A DNA stretch of 64,000 nt from Oscillibacter faecalis_A (GCF_029218125.1 NZ_JARFXX010000004.1:1-64000), one strand, 5' to 3'. Shown: positions 24,401 to 32,732, counted from the stretch's first letter. Made by a program: numbers and translations. Notes: generated from the letters alone by a model not told the origin.

Positions 24401-26781
24401 TTCTGGGTGGAGGGTTCCTTCATCTGGAAACCGGGAGCGGGCTCCACCTCGGTCACAGTGTACTCGCCGGGATAGAGCCGCTTACCCTGCTCATGGAGCC
24501 GGATCTCGCCCTTGGCGTCTGTGAGGATATTTCCATAGTCGATGGTGCCGGGGGCCTCGGCGGATTCGCCGCTGCTGGTGTAGGTGATGTGGAACTTGGC
24601 TCCCTCCACAGGAGCGCCCGCCACGCTGTCCTTCTTGTAGATGGTGAGCTGTGGCATTTTCCGATTCTTGAAAGTGACATTCACCTCGTCACCGGCGTTC
24701 AGGCTGACGGTCTGCTCCCTGTCGGCGTTTTTACTGGGCAGGTAGTACGGAGCGGGAACCGACTTTTCTGTAATTTTGTAACTGCCGGGGGCGACGTGGT
24801 CCGTCACGGTGCCGTCCTCACTGGTGGTCCAATCGGCGGAGAAATCACTGTCGATGCCTTCTACGGTGAACACGGTGCCGGGGATGGGCTTGGAATCCTC
24901 CGCGTCGATTTTGGTGACGGTCAGCCGGGGCATTTTCAGATTTTCAAATACGAGGTTTTGATCGTCACCGGGGCCGAGGTAGATCGTCTGGATCGTCTCG
25001 CCGCCCACCACATAGGGGGCAGGGACGGATATTTCCTTTACCTCATAGCTGTCAACAGGGACAGCGGTGAGAACCGCCTTGCCGTCCGGCCCGGTGGTGA
25101 CGTCCTGATGATAGCCGTAATGGATGCCCTTGATCTCAAAAACGGTGCCGGGGATGGGCTGCTTGGTCTGCTTATCCAGCTTCTGGATGGTCAGATTGGG
25201 GAGCTTCTGATCTTTGGCCGTTACGGTCACGGTGCCGCCGCCATTGACGGTGGCATGATCCACATGGGCGCAGACGGGGGCGGTCAGCTTGGCGTAGGGC
25301 GCAGGGGCGCTGACCTCCACAAAGGCGTACATCCCCTCCGTCACATGGGGGACGGTGATTTTGCCGGAGGCGTCTGTGACCTCCGTGCCGATCAGCTGGC
25401 CGTCCCGGAGGATGTGGAATACCGCGCCGGGGAGGGGCGCGTTGGCGTCGGTCAGCTTGATGAGCTGGATCTTTACCTTCGCGTCATTCTCAAAAACGAG
25501 CGATACGTCTGTTTTGCCGTCCCAATAGAATTCCTGACGGACTTTGCCAGCGTCCTTGCTCAGAGAGTAGCCGTTGGGCGGCGTCATTTCTTCCGCCACA
25601 TAGCTGCCGATGGGCATGGTATCCCAAGGCACATCCGTGAGCGCGCCGCCCGCTCCGGTGGTATAGGTGCCGGTGAAATTGTTATCCACACCGGTGATCT
25701 TGATGACCGCCCCGGCAAGGCCCTTGGTGGGATCGTCCGCGTCCACCTTGCGGATCTTACCGGTGGCGGTGACGGTGGGGGTGTCTGTAAAGGTGATCGT
25801 CACGGTGCTGCTGCCGTTATTCGGCAGGACCACATATTCAGGCCCCGCGTTGTCGATCTCGTAGCCGTTCGGAGCCGCCGTTTCCGTTACGGCGTAGGTT
25901 CCGGCGTCCAAGGGAGAGAAGGTATAGGTGCCATCCGCGCCGGTGACGATGTCCTTGGAGAAGGAGCCATTGGTGGATTCCACATGGAACCGCGCTCCGG
26001 CAAGGCCCTTGGTGGGGTTGGTGGCGTCTACCTTCTTGACCACCAGCTTGTACTGCTCGTTTGTCACGGTAAGACTGCCGATCATAACGCTCTGGACGGT
26101 GCTGGCGGGGTGGGCGGCAGAGCCAGCGCCGGTGAAGGAATACTCTTTTACGGCGCAATCGCCCCAAACATCCTGCTTGCCCAGATCCAGGATATATTTC
26201 GCCCGGTCCCGGAATGTGGCGCCGTCGCAGGTCTGGTCGATGCTGGTATAGCTCGCGCCCTTCAGCGAGTTCCAGACGTACATCAATTCCTCCGCACAGG
26301 CGGTGGCGGAATCACCCAGGGAGCCGTCCTTATACCGCCACACGATGGCCTGCACCCAGGCGTTCATGTACCAGCTATAACCGGAATCCCAGATGTCATC
26401 CACGCCAAGGGCGTGGGCCTTGTCCGTGAAGATGCCGAGGGAGTGGGCGTAGTAATAGGCCATCATCATTTTAACGGTGGGATCGGTGACGGGCTTCGGA
26501 TCGCCCCAGGTCTGGCCGATCAGGGAGGTGCCCATGCCGCCGCCCTTCGTCCCGCAGAAGCCCACGGAGGACTTCCCGGCCACGCCGTAATACATCTGGT
26601 GCATTGTGCATCTGCCAAGGCTGGCGGACTGATAGGAAACGCCGCTCATGCCGAACCGTTCCAGCTTGATGGTGTCGGCTCCCGCCGCAAGCGCGGCAGT
26701 GGGGAGCAGGCCGAGAACGCAGATCAGGGCCAGCAGCATCGCGGTCACGCGATTTTTCAATGAATGCCATGTCTTTTTCAT
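21496..26781 (-). CDS. Giant thioester/SpaA-repeat surface adhesin
   Basis: A 1761-residue secreted protein. The start at 26781 (MKKTWHSLKNR) has AAAGG 10 bases upstream; the open frame extends to 27288 but has no binding site. A signal peptide ends near AALAAGAD. The first about 230 residues contain FCGTKGGG and NAWVQAIVW, the Cys and Gln context expected of a thioester adhesion domain. Then I count 14 repeats of about 90-105 residues with the SpaA/Cna-B pattern (KxD...PLPGAxF...G.Y.v.E...GY), which normally form intramolecular isopeptide bonds. The last 180 residues differ. The protein ends in PLPRTGY, a sortase-like LPxTG motif with no following membrane segment or basic tail. Sortase and CAP genes lie upstream. 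Likely role: contact with recipient or host surface. Confidence 0.85.
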   Translation of the reverse strand: MKKTWHSLKNRVTAMLLALICVLGLLPTAALAAGADTIKLERFGMSGVSYQSASLGRCTMHQMYYGVAGKSSVGFCGTKGGGMGTSLIGQTWGDPKPVTDPTVKMMMAYYYAHSLGIFTDKAHALGVDDIWDSGYSWYMNAWVQAIVWRYKDGSLGDSATACAEELMYVWNSLKGASYTSIDQTCDGATFRDRAKYILDLGKQDVWGDCAVKEYSFTGAGSAAHPASTVQSVMIGSLTVTNEQYKLVVKKVDATNPTKGLAGARFHVESTNGSFSKDIVTGADGTYTFSPLDAGTYAVTETAAPNGYEIDNAGPEYVVLPNNGSSTVTITFTDTPTVTATGKIRKVDADDPTKGLAGAVIKITGVDNNFTGTYTTGAGGALTDVPWDTMPIGSYVAEEMTPPNGYSLSKDAGKVRQEFYWDGKTDVSLVFENDAKVKIQLIKLTDANAPLPGAVFHILRDGQLIGTEVTDASGKITVPHVTEGMYAFVEVSAPAPYAKLTAPVCAHVDHATVNGGGTVTVTAKDQKLPNLTIQKLDKQTKQPIPGTVFEIKGIHYGYHQDVTTGPDGKAVLTAVPVDSYEVKEISVPAPYVVGGETIQTIYLGPGDDQNLVFENLKMPRLTVTKIDAEDSKPIPGTVFTVEGIDSDFSADWTTSEDGTVTDHVAPGSYKITEKSVPAPYYLPSKNADREQTVSLNAGDEVNVTFKNRKMPQLTIYKKDSVAGAPVEGAKFHITYTSSGESAEAPGTIDYGNILTDAKGEIRLHEQGKRLYPGEYTVTEVEPAPGFQMKEPSTQKIILHGSESKTLTFQNTPLNAIVVEKYDSVTHEALPGCTFQLRFLGGTSGTGGTTIGQKVTGKNGTAIWTGLKSGTYIVEEVDPADGYSIINASETIYLADSGEQSVVTVRFDNAPDGILLIRKVCSVNPSVTLANAEFKITYADGTLIGDANGIFRTDEHGEIRIPGLKPGKSVIVTETKAPDGYIIDTQSQTVQIKEGRTVSLTFKNQPKGKLIIQKRDSTTGQPLPGAEFRVTTAAGCEVGLDGVIGTGTLTQNGIFTTDGQGEIKITNLAPGAYVLTEIKAPAGYVMDRASTNVVIGKNGDTQTVIVKNSKAGTLVIDKRDSLTGKPLQGVTFKVTTSTGEFVPAENGQISSNGLYFTDKDGKITIHGVVGTLVVTETATIPGYTIDEASRTQTVVVNPNDTQALHFTNTPSTTLVIEKYIEGTTTPLKGVTFLVTDSSGAVVGNSNGEFITDENGRVVIHDLTPGTTVTAREVKTVEGFVLDGTPKSILIKAGEVQTLRFYNVRAGGLTVIKKDEKTGERIPGVQFEIRKMDGEIVGTFTTDENGVIYLPKAENGWYTVTERKAAEGYRLDDTPHRVEVRDGQTATLEITNKAISGILLHKVNAVTGEGIPGVSFILYDSGNDPIAQETSDDRGYVRFEGLEDGRYYLRELENEGYIPDTQKKTVYVKSGETTEIEWKNTPITGQIQVTKVSADYNAMNGWPAGTPISNTVFEIYNARTNRLVDTIKTDKNGLAVSKPLPLARYKIVESKAAEFYGLDKTPIEVEIEYAGQIVKASMANKSLSTNVSIKKTGYVEVMPGQLVRYNFTGIANNSTTALESFYWRDTLPVKAVRLQTIYTGTWNTPGNYKIVYRTNLSGGTWRTLADNLSTSKNYVLDASPAALGLASNEYVTEFMAAFGIVPANFRQVEAPRVDCKALAKLTGGTQFVNTSDAGGVYNGQWIMATSRWVTRVYAPSKPLPRTGY

Positions 26782-26814
26782 CGTTATTTGACCTTTCTTT
26801 TTAGATTTGCTCAT

Positions 26815-26851
26815 AAAAAATGGCCTTCCTGCGATGAAGCAGGAAGGCCAT
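26815..26851 (-). terminator. Intrinsic terminator in the leader of the adhesin gene
   Basis: A perfect 13-bp hairpin (arms 26820-26832 and 26839-26851) followed on the minus strand by six T residues (26820-26815). It lies only 34 bases before the adhesin start codon, upstream of its ribosome site, so read-through must be needed for expression from any promoter further up. Confidence 0.8.
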
Positions 26852-27048
26852 GGAGTCTGTCGATAAAGTAGAGAATTCTCCGCGACGGTAAGGAAGGGTG
26901 TGCGCGGGAAACCCAAGAAGGGTGTCCCGCGCCATTGAAATCCTAAGTTTTCAGAACTTTTATAATGTTCTGAAAACTTGTTCAGCGGGGAGAAAAAACT
27001 TTTTCGACACGCTGAAATGGCCTTCCGGCAATGAAGCTGGAAGGCCAT
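26820..27048 (-). promoter_or_regulatory. Structured leader with four hairpins before the adhesin
   Basis: Four inverted repeats in order on the minus strand: H1 27048-27017, H2 26979-26945 (13-bp perfect), H3 26932-26902 (8-bp), and H4 26851-26820 (the terminator). H1 and H4 share nearly the same arms (GGCCTTCC and GGAAGGCC), so the 5' arm of H1 could pair with the 3' arm of H4, which would prevent the terminator. This is the geometry of an attenuator. No known riboswitch class is recognised. Confidence 0.5.
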
Positions 27049-27073
27049 GTGAGCATATTGAGTTGCGGATAGG

Positions 27074-28042
27074 TTATGCGTAGGGATTGTGCGCGTTGGG
27101 ATCACCGACGAACAGGAAGCAGATCGTTTCGCCCTCATCAGTTGAGACCCCGACGCCGATGGTGTCGCAATCAGGGTCAACCATCGTCTGGAAGTGGCCG
27201 GGAGAATTCCGCCAATTTTCCACTGCCCGCTCTGCGGTTTCCGAGGCGGGCACATTTGCGAACGCGGTGATGTTCGATCCAAATCCATGGGGATACCCAG
27301 CAGCCGCTACCGCCTCGCACTCCACCTTGTTCTGGTGGTATGTGACACGCAGGGACGCACAATGCTGCGCCGCGTCCATCAGAGCCGCGTTGACCGTCAG
27401 CTCCGGCGCGCCGTTTTCACGGCGTACCTGATTGACCAGCCGGACGATCTCCTGCCGTGCCGCGTCTGTCTGACTGGCGCCGGATTCCGGAATGCTTGCG
27501 CCTTGCTTGCCGTCAGCCACTGTCAGCGTCAAAGCGGCGGTCTGGCCGTGCTGATCGGTCACGACCACGTCGGATGTGCCGCTGCTGACCGCGATTGCGG
27601 TCCAGAGGCCGGAGGCATTCTCAACGCGGATGACATTGGGCTGCGTGGAGACCACACTTTTTATATCCGCGCTGGGACTGATATTCAAGCCGCTGCGGTC
27701 TCCGGGGCGGAGGGCGCTGCCCTTGTAGCTGCTGACGCGGATGCCGGATGCGGCAGGGGCGATCCCCGTGTATGGATGTCCGGTGTCGATTTGGACTCCG
27801 GCGTTCCAATAAACATTGAAACCGACCTGCTTGCCCATGTCCCGCAGCTTCACATAGTTATGTCCCGCAATGTTGTAGGCTTGCATTTCCACCTGCTGAC
27901 CATCCACAAAGATGGGCTGCCAGGTAGGTTCCGCCGTGATCCCGGCTGCGGCTGCGATAGAGCCGCCGGTCAGCGCCGCGCCGATCACCATGCCTGTGAG
28001 CATCATACTGACATTCTTTCTCACGTTTTTGCTCTCGTTCAT
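27074..28042 (-). CDS. Secreted CAP-domain (SCP/PR1) protein with stalk and Ig-like parts
   Basis: A 322-residue exported protein with a signal/anchor segment (MMLTGMVIGAALTGGSIAAAA). Residues 40-80 resemble a copper-amine-oxidase-N/stalk-like domain (PIFVDGQQVEMQAYNIAGHNY, KLRDMGKQVGF). Next comes an Ig-like beta domain (SGLNISPSADIKSVVSTQPN..VTDQHGQTAALTLTV). The C-terminal about 130 residues are a CAP domain (QEIVRLVNQVRRENGAPEL, AAQHCASLRVTYHQ, WRNSPGHFQTMVDPDCDTIGVG). ATG 28042 has GGAGG 7 bases upstream. It lies between the sortase and adhesin genes, so it is probably part of the element's surface module. Confidence 0.85.
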   Translation of the reverse strand: MNESKNVRKNVSMMLTGMVIGAALTGGSIAAAAGITAEPTWQPIFVDGQQVEMQAYNIAGHNYVKLRDMGKQVGFNVYWNAGVQIDTGHPYTGIAPAASGIRVSSYKGSALRPGDRSGLNISPSADIKSVVSTQPNVIRVENASGLWTAIAVSSGTSDVVVTDQHGQTAALTLTVADGKQGASIPESGASQTDAARQEIVRLVNQVRRENGAPELTVNAALMDAAQHCASLRVTYHQNKVECEAVAAAGYPHGFGSNITAFANVPASETAERAVENWRNSPGHFQTMVDPDCDTIGVGVSTDEGETICFLFVGDPNAHNPYA

Positions 28043-28155
28043 CTTTCTGCCTCCATTCTAATTATGTATGTGTGAAAATCTTCTTCGCAGCTTCACCATA
28101 TCACAAGTGGAGGGCAGAAGTCGAACAGAACTGATTCGGCAAAAGGGAGAAAGAT

Positions 28156-28938
28156 TCAGACCTCCGCTGCGGTGACGCACCAGCGCTGGTCCCGCTGGTT
28201 GCGGACGCAGGTGTAGAGCGTCAGCATATTTTCACCGGAGTCAGCAAGGCCGCCGCGATCCGTTTCGCTGACCTTGAATACATCCGTCACCTTGTAGGTA
28301 CGGGTGCCCAGCTTGGTGGTCAGGGTGATGTTGTCCCCGATGTCCAGCGTGTGGATCTGGCCGAAATAGCTGTTGACGCCCCGGTTATGAGCGGCGAGGC
28401 AGACGTTGCCGTTCCAGATGGAGGTGTCCTCGAAGTGTCCGACGCCTTTGGCAAGTGTCTTGCTGTCCGTCCCCTGATAAATGCGGACGCTCAGATCCAG
28501 CGAGGGGATCTCCAACCTGCCGAGGGAGCCGTTTTTGTAGTAGAGGTCGCCCGTCACCTCTGTGAACAGCACGGCGGGCTGATAGCCGCTGCCGCTATTC
28601 ACCGTGCTGCCGGGTGTGACAACGCCGGAGGCGCTGCCGCCAATGACCGCGCCGGACGCGGGAATACCACCGGGGGCAAGGTTGGGCGTGAGGTATTCAC
28701 CGGTGTGGAGGGCGTTCATGCTCTCCGAGCCGAAAGCAGGCGGAATGAGCGCTGCGTTTTTGCTCATGTCGGCGTTTTTCATAGCGCCGCCGTCCGCTGT
28801 GTGGATGACCTCAATAGATGTGTCTTTGCCGAAGTCATAATCGTCCGGCGCGGCGATACTGTATTCCAGCGCATACGCCGGAGCCGCCAGAGCTGCTGTC
28901 ATGCAAAGGCTCAGGCAAAGGGTGATGATCTTTTTCAT
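28156..28938 (-). CDS. Sortase (class D-like)
   Basis: A 260-residue sortase-fold enzyme with an N-terminal signal-like segment (MKKIITLCLSLCMTAALAAPAYA). A long Gly/Ser/Pro linker is followed by the sortase domain: GRLEIPSLDLSVRIYQG, the catalytic His in CLAAHNRGVNSYFGQI, the catalytic Cys in LTLYTCV, and the Arg in NQRDQRWCV. The short TLxTC-like motif suggests class D or a related class. It overlaps the membrane-protein gene by 4 bases (ATGA). Its likely substrate is the downstream adhesin, which ends in PLPRTGY; the lack of a normal anchor on that protein is a caveat. Confidence 0.85.
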   Translation of the reverse strand: MKKIITLCLSLCMTAALAAPAYALEYSIAAPDDYDFGKDTSIEVIHTADGGAMKNADMSKNAALIPPAFGSESMNALHTGEYLTPNLAPGGIPASGAVIGGSASGVVTPGSTVNSGSGYQPAVLFTEVTGDLYYKNGSLGRLEIPSLDLSVRIYQGTDSKTLAKGVGHFEDTSIWNGNVCLAAHNRGVNSYFGQIHTLDIGDNITLTTKLGTRTYKVTDVFKVSETDRGGLADSGENMLTLYTCVRNQRDQRWCVTAAEV

Positions 28939-29852
28939 TCTGTATCCTCCTCATTTGCATTTTCTCTTTTGCGTTTTACCAGCAGCGCGCCGCCGACGCC
29001 CGCGCCTGCCGCGGCCACGATCCCAATGGGAATGAGCACATAAGACCAGCGGAACGCGGACGCCGTGGCGGGTGTCTCCGCAGGCTCCGTGGACTGGATG
29101 GGCGTTCCCTCAAAAATGGCGACATAGCGGACACGGTTCAGGGCGATCCGGCTGACCGTGCCCACATAATCCGCCGTGACGGTATAGCCTTTCACATAGC
29201 TGCTGGTGGCGCTGCCGGAATAGGTGGCAACGGCTGTGTAGCGGTCTGCCACAGCGTAGCCGTCCAGATTGGCGGTGTTGTCCGTCTGCCACTGGATGTC
29301 CGTGAGCGTCAGGGTCTTACCGTTTTCCGTAATGGTTTTGGGAAGATACTGCGTATCCTGCTCGGCAAGGTTAGGATAGCTGCGCTTGGTGGAGATTCCC
29401 TTGGTGGCAGTGCCGTAGCCGGACGGCTCCACCTGCACGGTATCAAGTCGGAGCGTCAGGGTTCCCATGAGACCGTCATCCGTGATGAATTCCCGCTCCT
29501 GCGGCAGCAGCGCCAACACAGATTCCATATCTTTCTTGGCACTTTCAACGGAAATGTGCTCCGTGTGTTGGCGGCTCTCATTTTCCGGAAGCTCCTGCTT
29601 CAAAAGGTCCGTCAGGGTGTAGTGGAAGCCGTCCTGCCGGAAGTCCGAGCGGGGGATACCGGTAGGATCGTCTTCGGGGCTCAGATCATAGATCTTTTTC
29701 AGTTCCGTGCCATCGTCACTGCGAACGATGGCGGTGGGGTAGCAGACCTTGGCGTTCGGTACCGCAGGCTCAAAGTCCGCCGCCAGCGCGGTGGGCGTCA
29801 GCGACAAGGTCAGGCACAGCGCCGCGGCGCAAAGGGAAAGCATTCGTTTCAT
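28935..29852 (-). CDS. Exported membrane-anchored conjugation-associated protein
   Basis: A 305-residue protein with a signal peptide (MKRMLSLCAAALCLTLSLTPTALA), a mostly beta-rich extracellular domain with an internal KLTLTDIQW-like pattern, and a C-terminal membrane segment (WSYVLIPIGIVAAAGAGVGGALLV) followed by KRKRENANEE. That order of segments is that of a cell-wall-proximal single-pass protein. It is the first gene of the surface module, 4 bases after the gene ending at 29857 and overlapping the sortase gene. I recognise it as a type common in this ICE family, but with no described function. Confidence 0.75.
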   Translation of the reverse strand: MKRMLSLCAAALCLTLSLTPTALAADFEPAVPNAKVCYPTAIVRSDDGTELKKIYDLSPEDDPTGIPRSDFRQDGFHYTLTDLLKQELPENESRQHTEHISVESAKKDMESVLALLPQEREFITDDGLMGTLTLRLDTVQVEPSGYGTATKGISTKRSYPNLAEQDTQYLPKTITENGKTLTLTDIQWQTDNTANLDGYAVADRYTAVATYSGSATSSYVKGYTVTADYVGTVSRIALNRVRYVAIFEGTPIQSTEPAETPATASAFRWSYVLIPIGIVAAAGAGVGGALLVKRKRENANEEDTE

Positions 29853-29856
29853 GTAG

Positions 29857-30477
29857 TTATCCTCTTTTCTTCATTTTATAGTGATCTCTTGTCTGCTCCA
29901 GCAGGAGGTCATATTCCCAAGGCTCCACTTCTAAGGAGAGGTAGGCCCCATCCTTCGTCATGCCGTCCACTCGATAGCGCAGCACCAGAGGAAGCTGCCG
30001 CTGCTTTTTCACATCCTGGGGCGAGAGCCAGCCAGCACCTCCCACAAAAACAGCGCGAATGGCGGAATCGTAGTTTTCTTCATAGCCCTGCCAGAGAAGG
30101 GCCTCCCGCAGTTCTTTCCGCAGCTTCTTGCGCTGGGGAACGGGGATCAGGCGCTCCGGCTCCAGAAGAAAACGGGGCCGCAGGCTTTCCATGCAAACCT
30201 CCAGCGCGTCTTTCAGGGCAGCGTCCTTTTTCACCAAGCCGCCGCGCCAGTGATCTGCCGCCAGAACATCCTCACCCTGGGCATCGCCGGGGAAAAGACG
30301 CACACAGCGGATGAGCTCATAGGCGTGGGCATCATCCGCCATGCCGAGGACGCGGGCCCCATCCATAGGGAGCGACCGGTAATGGGAGATCGCGTCATTC
30401 AACGCGGAAAAACGTTTCACACCCCAGCCGGATCTTCCGGGCCGAAGATCGTCCACGGTGTAATAGGTCATGCTCAT
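29857..30477 (-). CDS. ICE accessory protein, possibly YodL-like
   Basis: A 206-residue protein. It starts at ATG 30475-30477, with GAGGAGG 8 bases upstream. The N-terminal about 75 residues (YYTVDDLRPGRSGWGVKRFSALNDAISHYR...MADDAHAYELIRCV) recall the YodL-type domain found in ICE accessory and polyvalent proteins; this is an impression, not a demonstrated match. The second half is helical and basic (PQRKKLRKELREALLW), then a beta segment. It follows the DUF3849-type gene by 13 bases in the accessory operon. Confidence 0.6.
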   Translation of the reverse strand: MSMTYYTVDDLRPGRSGWGVKRFSALNDAISHYRSLPMDGARVLGMADDAHAYELIRCVRLFPGDAQGEDVLAADHWRGGLVKKDAALKDALEVCMESLRPRFLLEPERLIPVPQRKKLRKELREALLWQGYEENYDSAIRAVFVGGAGWLSPQDVKKQRQLPLVLRYRVDGMTKDGAYLSLEVEPWEYDLLLEQTRDHYKMKKRG

Positions 30478-30490
30478 GCAAGTATCCTCC

Positions 30491-31222
30491 TCACTTCATT
30501 TTCATACCGCCCATAGTGAGGGCGTCCGTCTGTTCCTGTGTCATCAGCTCTTCCAGCTTTTCCCGCGCCCATCCGGGCAGAAACTTGTCATCCAGTACAC
30601 CGATGAAATCCTCCCGGTTCCATCTGGCTGTTTCGCCGTCCGAGAGGCAGGTGGCAAAGACTGCGCGACCACTGGAATGAGGCTCGCAGCCAAAGCCGCT
30701 CCGAGCATACAGAAGTTGGTAATCCTGCCCCCAATACTGCTCCCGCAGCGCCTCCGGTGACAGCACCAGCACCTTGCCGGTGAAGTCCTGCTCCGCACGG
30801 TCACCAACGCAATGCTCCGCGCCGAACAGATCCAGCGCCTGCACTGCCTTGCGGTAGAAAGTGACGAAGCCATCCAGCACGGCCGGATGGCTTCGGACAA
30901 CAAAATCGCTGTTGTGGTTGATGTCTTTGGGAATGCAGGCGTGCTCCGCCCACTGCTTGTTGGCATGGCCGAAACGTCCGTCCCACTTGAGCTCGTGCAG
31001 GGTGTTGGCAAGCACCCACGCGGTGCGCTTGTAGCCGTATTCCTCCAGCACCGGCGTGATACAGTTCTTGTCCAGATGCATTCCGTCGAAGCTCTGACGG
31101 ATGGCGTCCTCGATGGCGTTGCGGCAGGCGATGTTTGCCTTGTGGCTCTCCCGCCAGAGGGAAAGCTCGTTCCGATCTCTCGCCTCGGCAGAGGAGTAGG
31201 GGTAGAGATAGGTGTCATTCAT
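30491..31222 (-). CDS. DUF3849-type ICE accessory protein with MxMK tail
   Basis: A 243-residue protein starting at 31222 (MNDTYLYPYSSAEARDRNE), its ATG overlapping the previous stop (ATGA). The region YPYSSAEARDRNELSLWRES, then ANIACRNAIEDAIRQSFDG, WVLANTLHELKWDGRFGHAN and VVRSHPAVLDGFVTFYRKA fits DUF3849 of Clostridia ICEs. The C-terminal half has a second conserved-looking block (YQLLYARSGFGCEPHSSGRAV). The tail is TMGGMKMK. DUF3849 proteins are thought to be accessory or anti-defence factors, but the mechanism is not established. Confidence 0.75.
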   Translation of the reverse strand: MNDTYLYPYSSAEARDRNELSLWRESHKANIACRNAIEDAIRQSFDGMHLDKNCITPVLEEYGYKRTAWVLANTLHELKWDGRFGHANKQWAEHACIPKDINHNSDFVVRSHPAVLDGFVTFYRKAVQALDLFGAEHCVGDRAEQDFTGKVLVLSPEALREQYWGQDYQLLYARSGFGCEPHSSGRAVFATCLSDGETARWNREDFIGVLDDKFLPGWAREKLEELMTQEQTDALTMGGMKMK

Positions 31223-31740
31223 CCTGAGATCTCCTCCTTTTCCAGCAGGCGGCATACGCCCTCCATCCGCACACCGGAATCCTCCAACATGGTGCGAATA
31301 TCATCGTCCAGATCGTCGATGAGCACATCCGCGGCGGTTTTCTCCGCTGCCTGCACGATGACTCTGCCCTCCTCTACAAAGGACTCCAGCGCGGCAGTGG
31401 GCGAGATCCCCGCCTCCGCCAGCTGACAGGGTGGAATTTCAAGGCCGGAGCAGTGGGGTTTGCGTTCACAGGCGCCGCATACCGTTTCCGTCATTCCGGC
31501 CTCCATTGCCATCTGGCTTCGTTCCGCCAGACGGGAGATCAGCTGCGGTGCAACGGCAGAGATGAGAGAAATGGTTTTCAGCAGCTCTGCCACGGTGGGA
31601 TCTCCCGGCAGCAGCAGAACACAGCCGCTGTCGGTATGGAGGATCAGGTCGCTGACATCTGCAAGGCCGGAGAGCTGCAGCGCGGCACGGGGAATGGTAA
31701 GGGTCTTGTTCGCGGGGTCATGGTTCAAATGGAATTTCAT
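31219..31740 (-). CDS. AbrB-like N-terminal ICE protein with a Cys cluster
   Basis: A 173-residue protein starting at 31740 (MKFHLNHDPANKTLTIPRAALQL), with GGAGG 8 bases upstream; the longer frame to 31788 lacks a site. Residues 1-55 look like a SpoVT/AbrB-type swapped-hairpin (a TLTIPRAALQLSG strand, then VLLLPGD). A central Cys group CGACERKPHCSGLEIPPC could bind metal. The C-terminal half is acidic and helical. It overlaps the DUF3849-type gene by 4 bases. Probably a DNA-binding or adaptor protein. Confidence 0.65.
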   Translation of the reverse strand: MKFHLNHDPANKTLTIPRAALQLSGLADVSDLILHTDSGCVLLLPGDPTVAELLKTISLISAVAPQLISRLAERSQMAMEAGMTETVCGACERKPHCSGLEIPPCQLAEAGISPTAALESFVEEGRVIVQAAEKTAADVLIDDLDDDIRTMLEDSGVRMEGVCRLLEKEEISG

Positions 31741-31769
31741 GATGTTTGCCTCCTCTTTTTTTGATTTGT

Positions 31770-32732
31770 TTAACATTTCAATGGGCACTTTGGCTCGTGG
31801 ATCATCTCATAGCGGGTATCGCCGTCACCGCCCAGCAGGTTTTCCAAGGAGAGCTGCCAGCAAGCCTTGCGGGGATCATAGTTCGTGATGATGATTTCCT
31901 CATATTCACTTCCTGCCCTTTGCGACATACTATTTGGGCGCGAGGTCCGGAAAATAAAGCAGCCATCTTGATAGAGATCGCAAATGTATTCCCGATAGTT
32001 ATACGAAACAATAAAGTACCCCTCACTCCCGATGAGCACATCGTGAAGCCGCTGGTGATCCTCCAGCGGGAACTCTACCGGATAGCAGCCCTCTGCCATA
32101 TAGTAGGGCGGATCGCAGTAAAGTACGGCATTCTTCCTGTCATATTGGCGAATCAGCTCCTCAAAGTCCTTATTCTCAATGACAACATTGGCCAGCCTGC
32201 GGGAGCACTCCCAAATCAGATGGAAGAAACGGCGGATATCGCAGGGCTTACCGCCGAAGGACTTGGCGCCGCCGCTGAAGCTGTATCGCACCAGCTTGAA
32301 GTAATCCGCGGCACGGCGAATATCTCCGCGTGGCGCGCGTTCCAACATGAGGGCACGGATGGCTTCTGCGTCAGGCGGCTTGAGGTAGACCTCCGTCAGA
32401 TCCATTTCCTCCTGCAGATAATCATCCGTGATCTCATCCTTTGAGAAAAATTTATAGAGGACGTTGAAGTCATCCCGTGTGTTCAGCGGCAGGAACCCCA
32501 ATTCCGCTAAGAGCGCCATGGTACGGTTTTTCACGCAGCAGAAGAGGTTCGTCAGATTTCCGTTGTAGTCATTGTAGACCTCCATACAGCCCCGCTGGAT
32601 AGGACGGCTTATCGTCACCGTGCCGCTGCCGCCGAATACATCGATGAAACGCTTATAGTGGTCCGGCATCAGCTTGTTGATGATCCACAGCAGCTTGCCC
32701 TTGCCGCCTACCCAGGGGATAAAGCTGTTCAA
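31770..32732 (-). CDS. D12-class adenine-N6 DNA methyltransferase (Dam-like)
   Basis: A 320-residue enzyme that would methylate adenine in the element's DNA, most likely to evade recipient restriction. The N-terminal FIPWVGGKGKLLWII is the AdoMet motif X/I region. It is followed by FIDVFGGSGTV (motif I), SGGAKSFGG, and the catalytic DPPY motif in LYCDPPYYMAEG. The length and order are normal for the Dam/D12 class. It overlaps the upstream HTH gene by 4 bases. There is no endonuclease partner beside it, so it is an orphan methylase. Confidence 0.92.
   Translation of the reverse strand: MNSFIPWVGGKGKLLWIINKLMPDHYKRFIDVFGGSGTVTISRPIQRGCMEVYNDYNGNLTNLFCCVKNRTMALLAELGFLPLNTRDDFNVLYKFFSKDEITDDYLQEEMDLTEVYLKPPDAEAIRALMLERAPRGDIRRAADYFKLVRYSFSGGAKSFGGKPCDIRRFFHLIWECSRRLANVVIENKDFEELIRQYDRKNAVLYCDPPYYMAEGCYPVEFPLEDHQRLHDVLIGSEGYFIVSYNYREYICDLYQDGCFIFRTSRPNSMSQRAGSEYEEIIITNYDPRKACWQLSLENLLGGDGDTRYEMIHEPKCPLKC

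Noticed and set aside
22327..26763. Open frame of 1478 codons on the plus strand
   Set aside because: It is the mirror of the repeat-rich, GC-rich adhesin gene on the minus strand, has no ribosome site and no recognisable domain.
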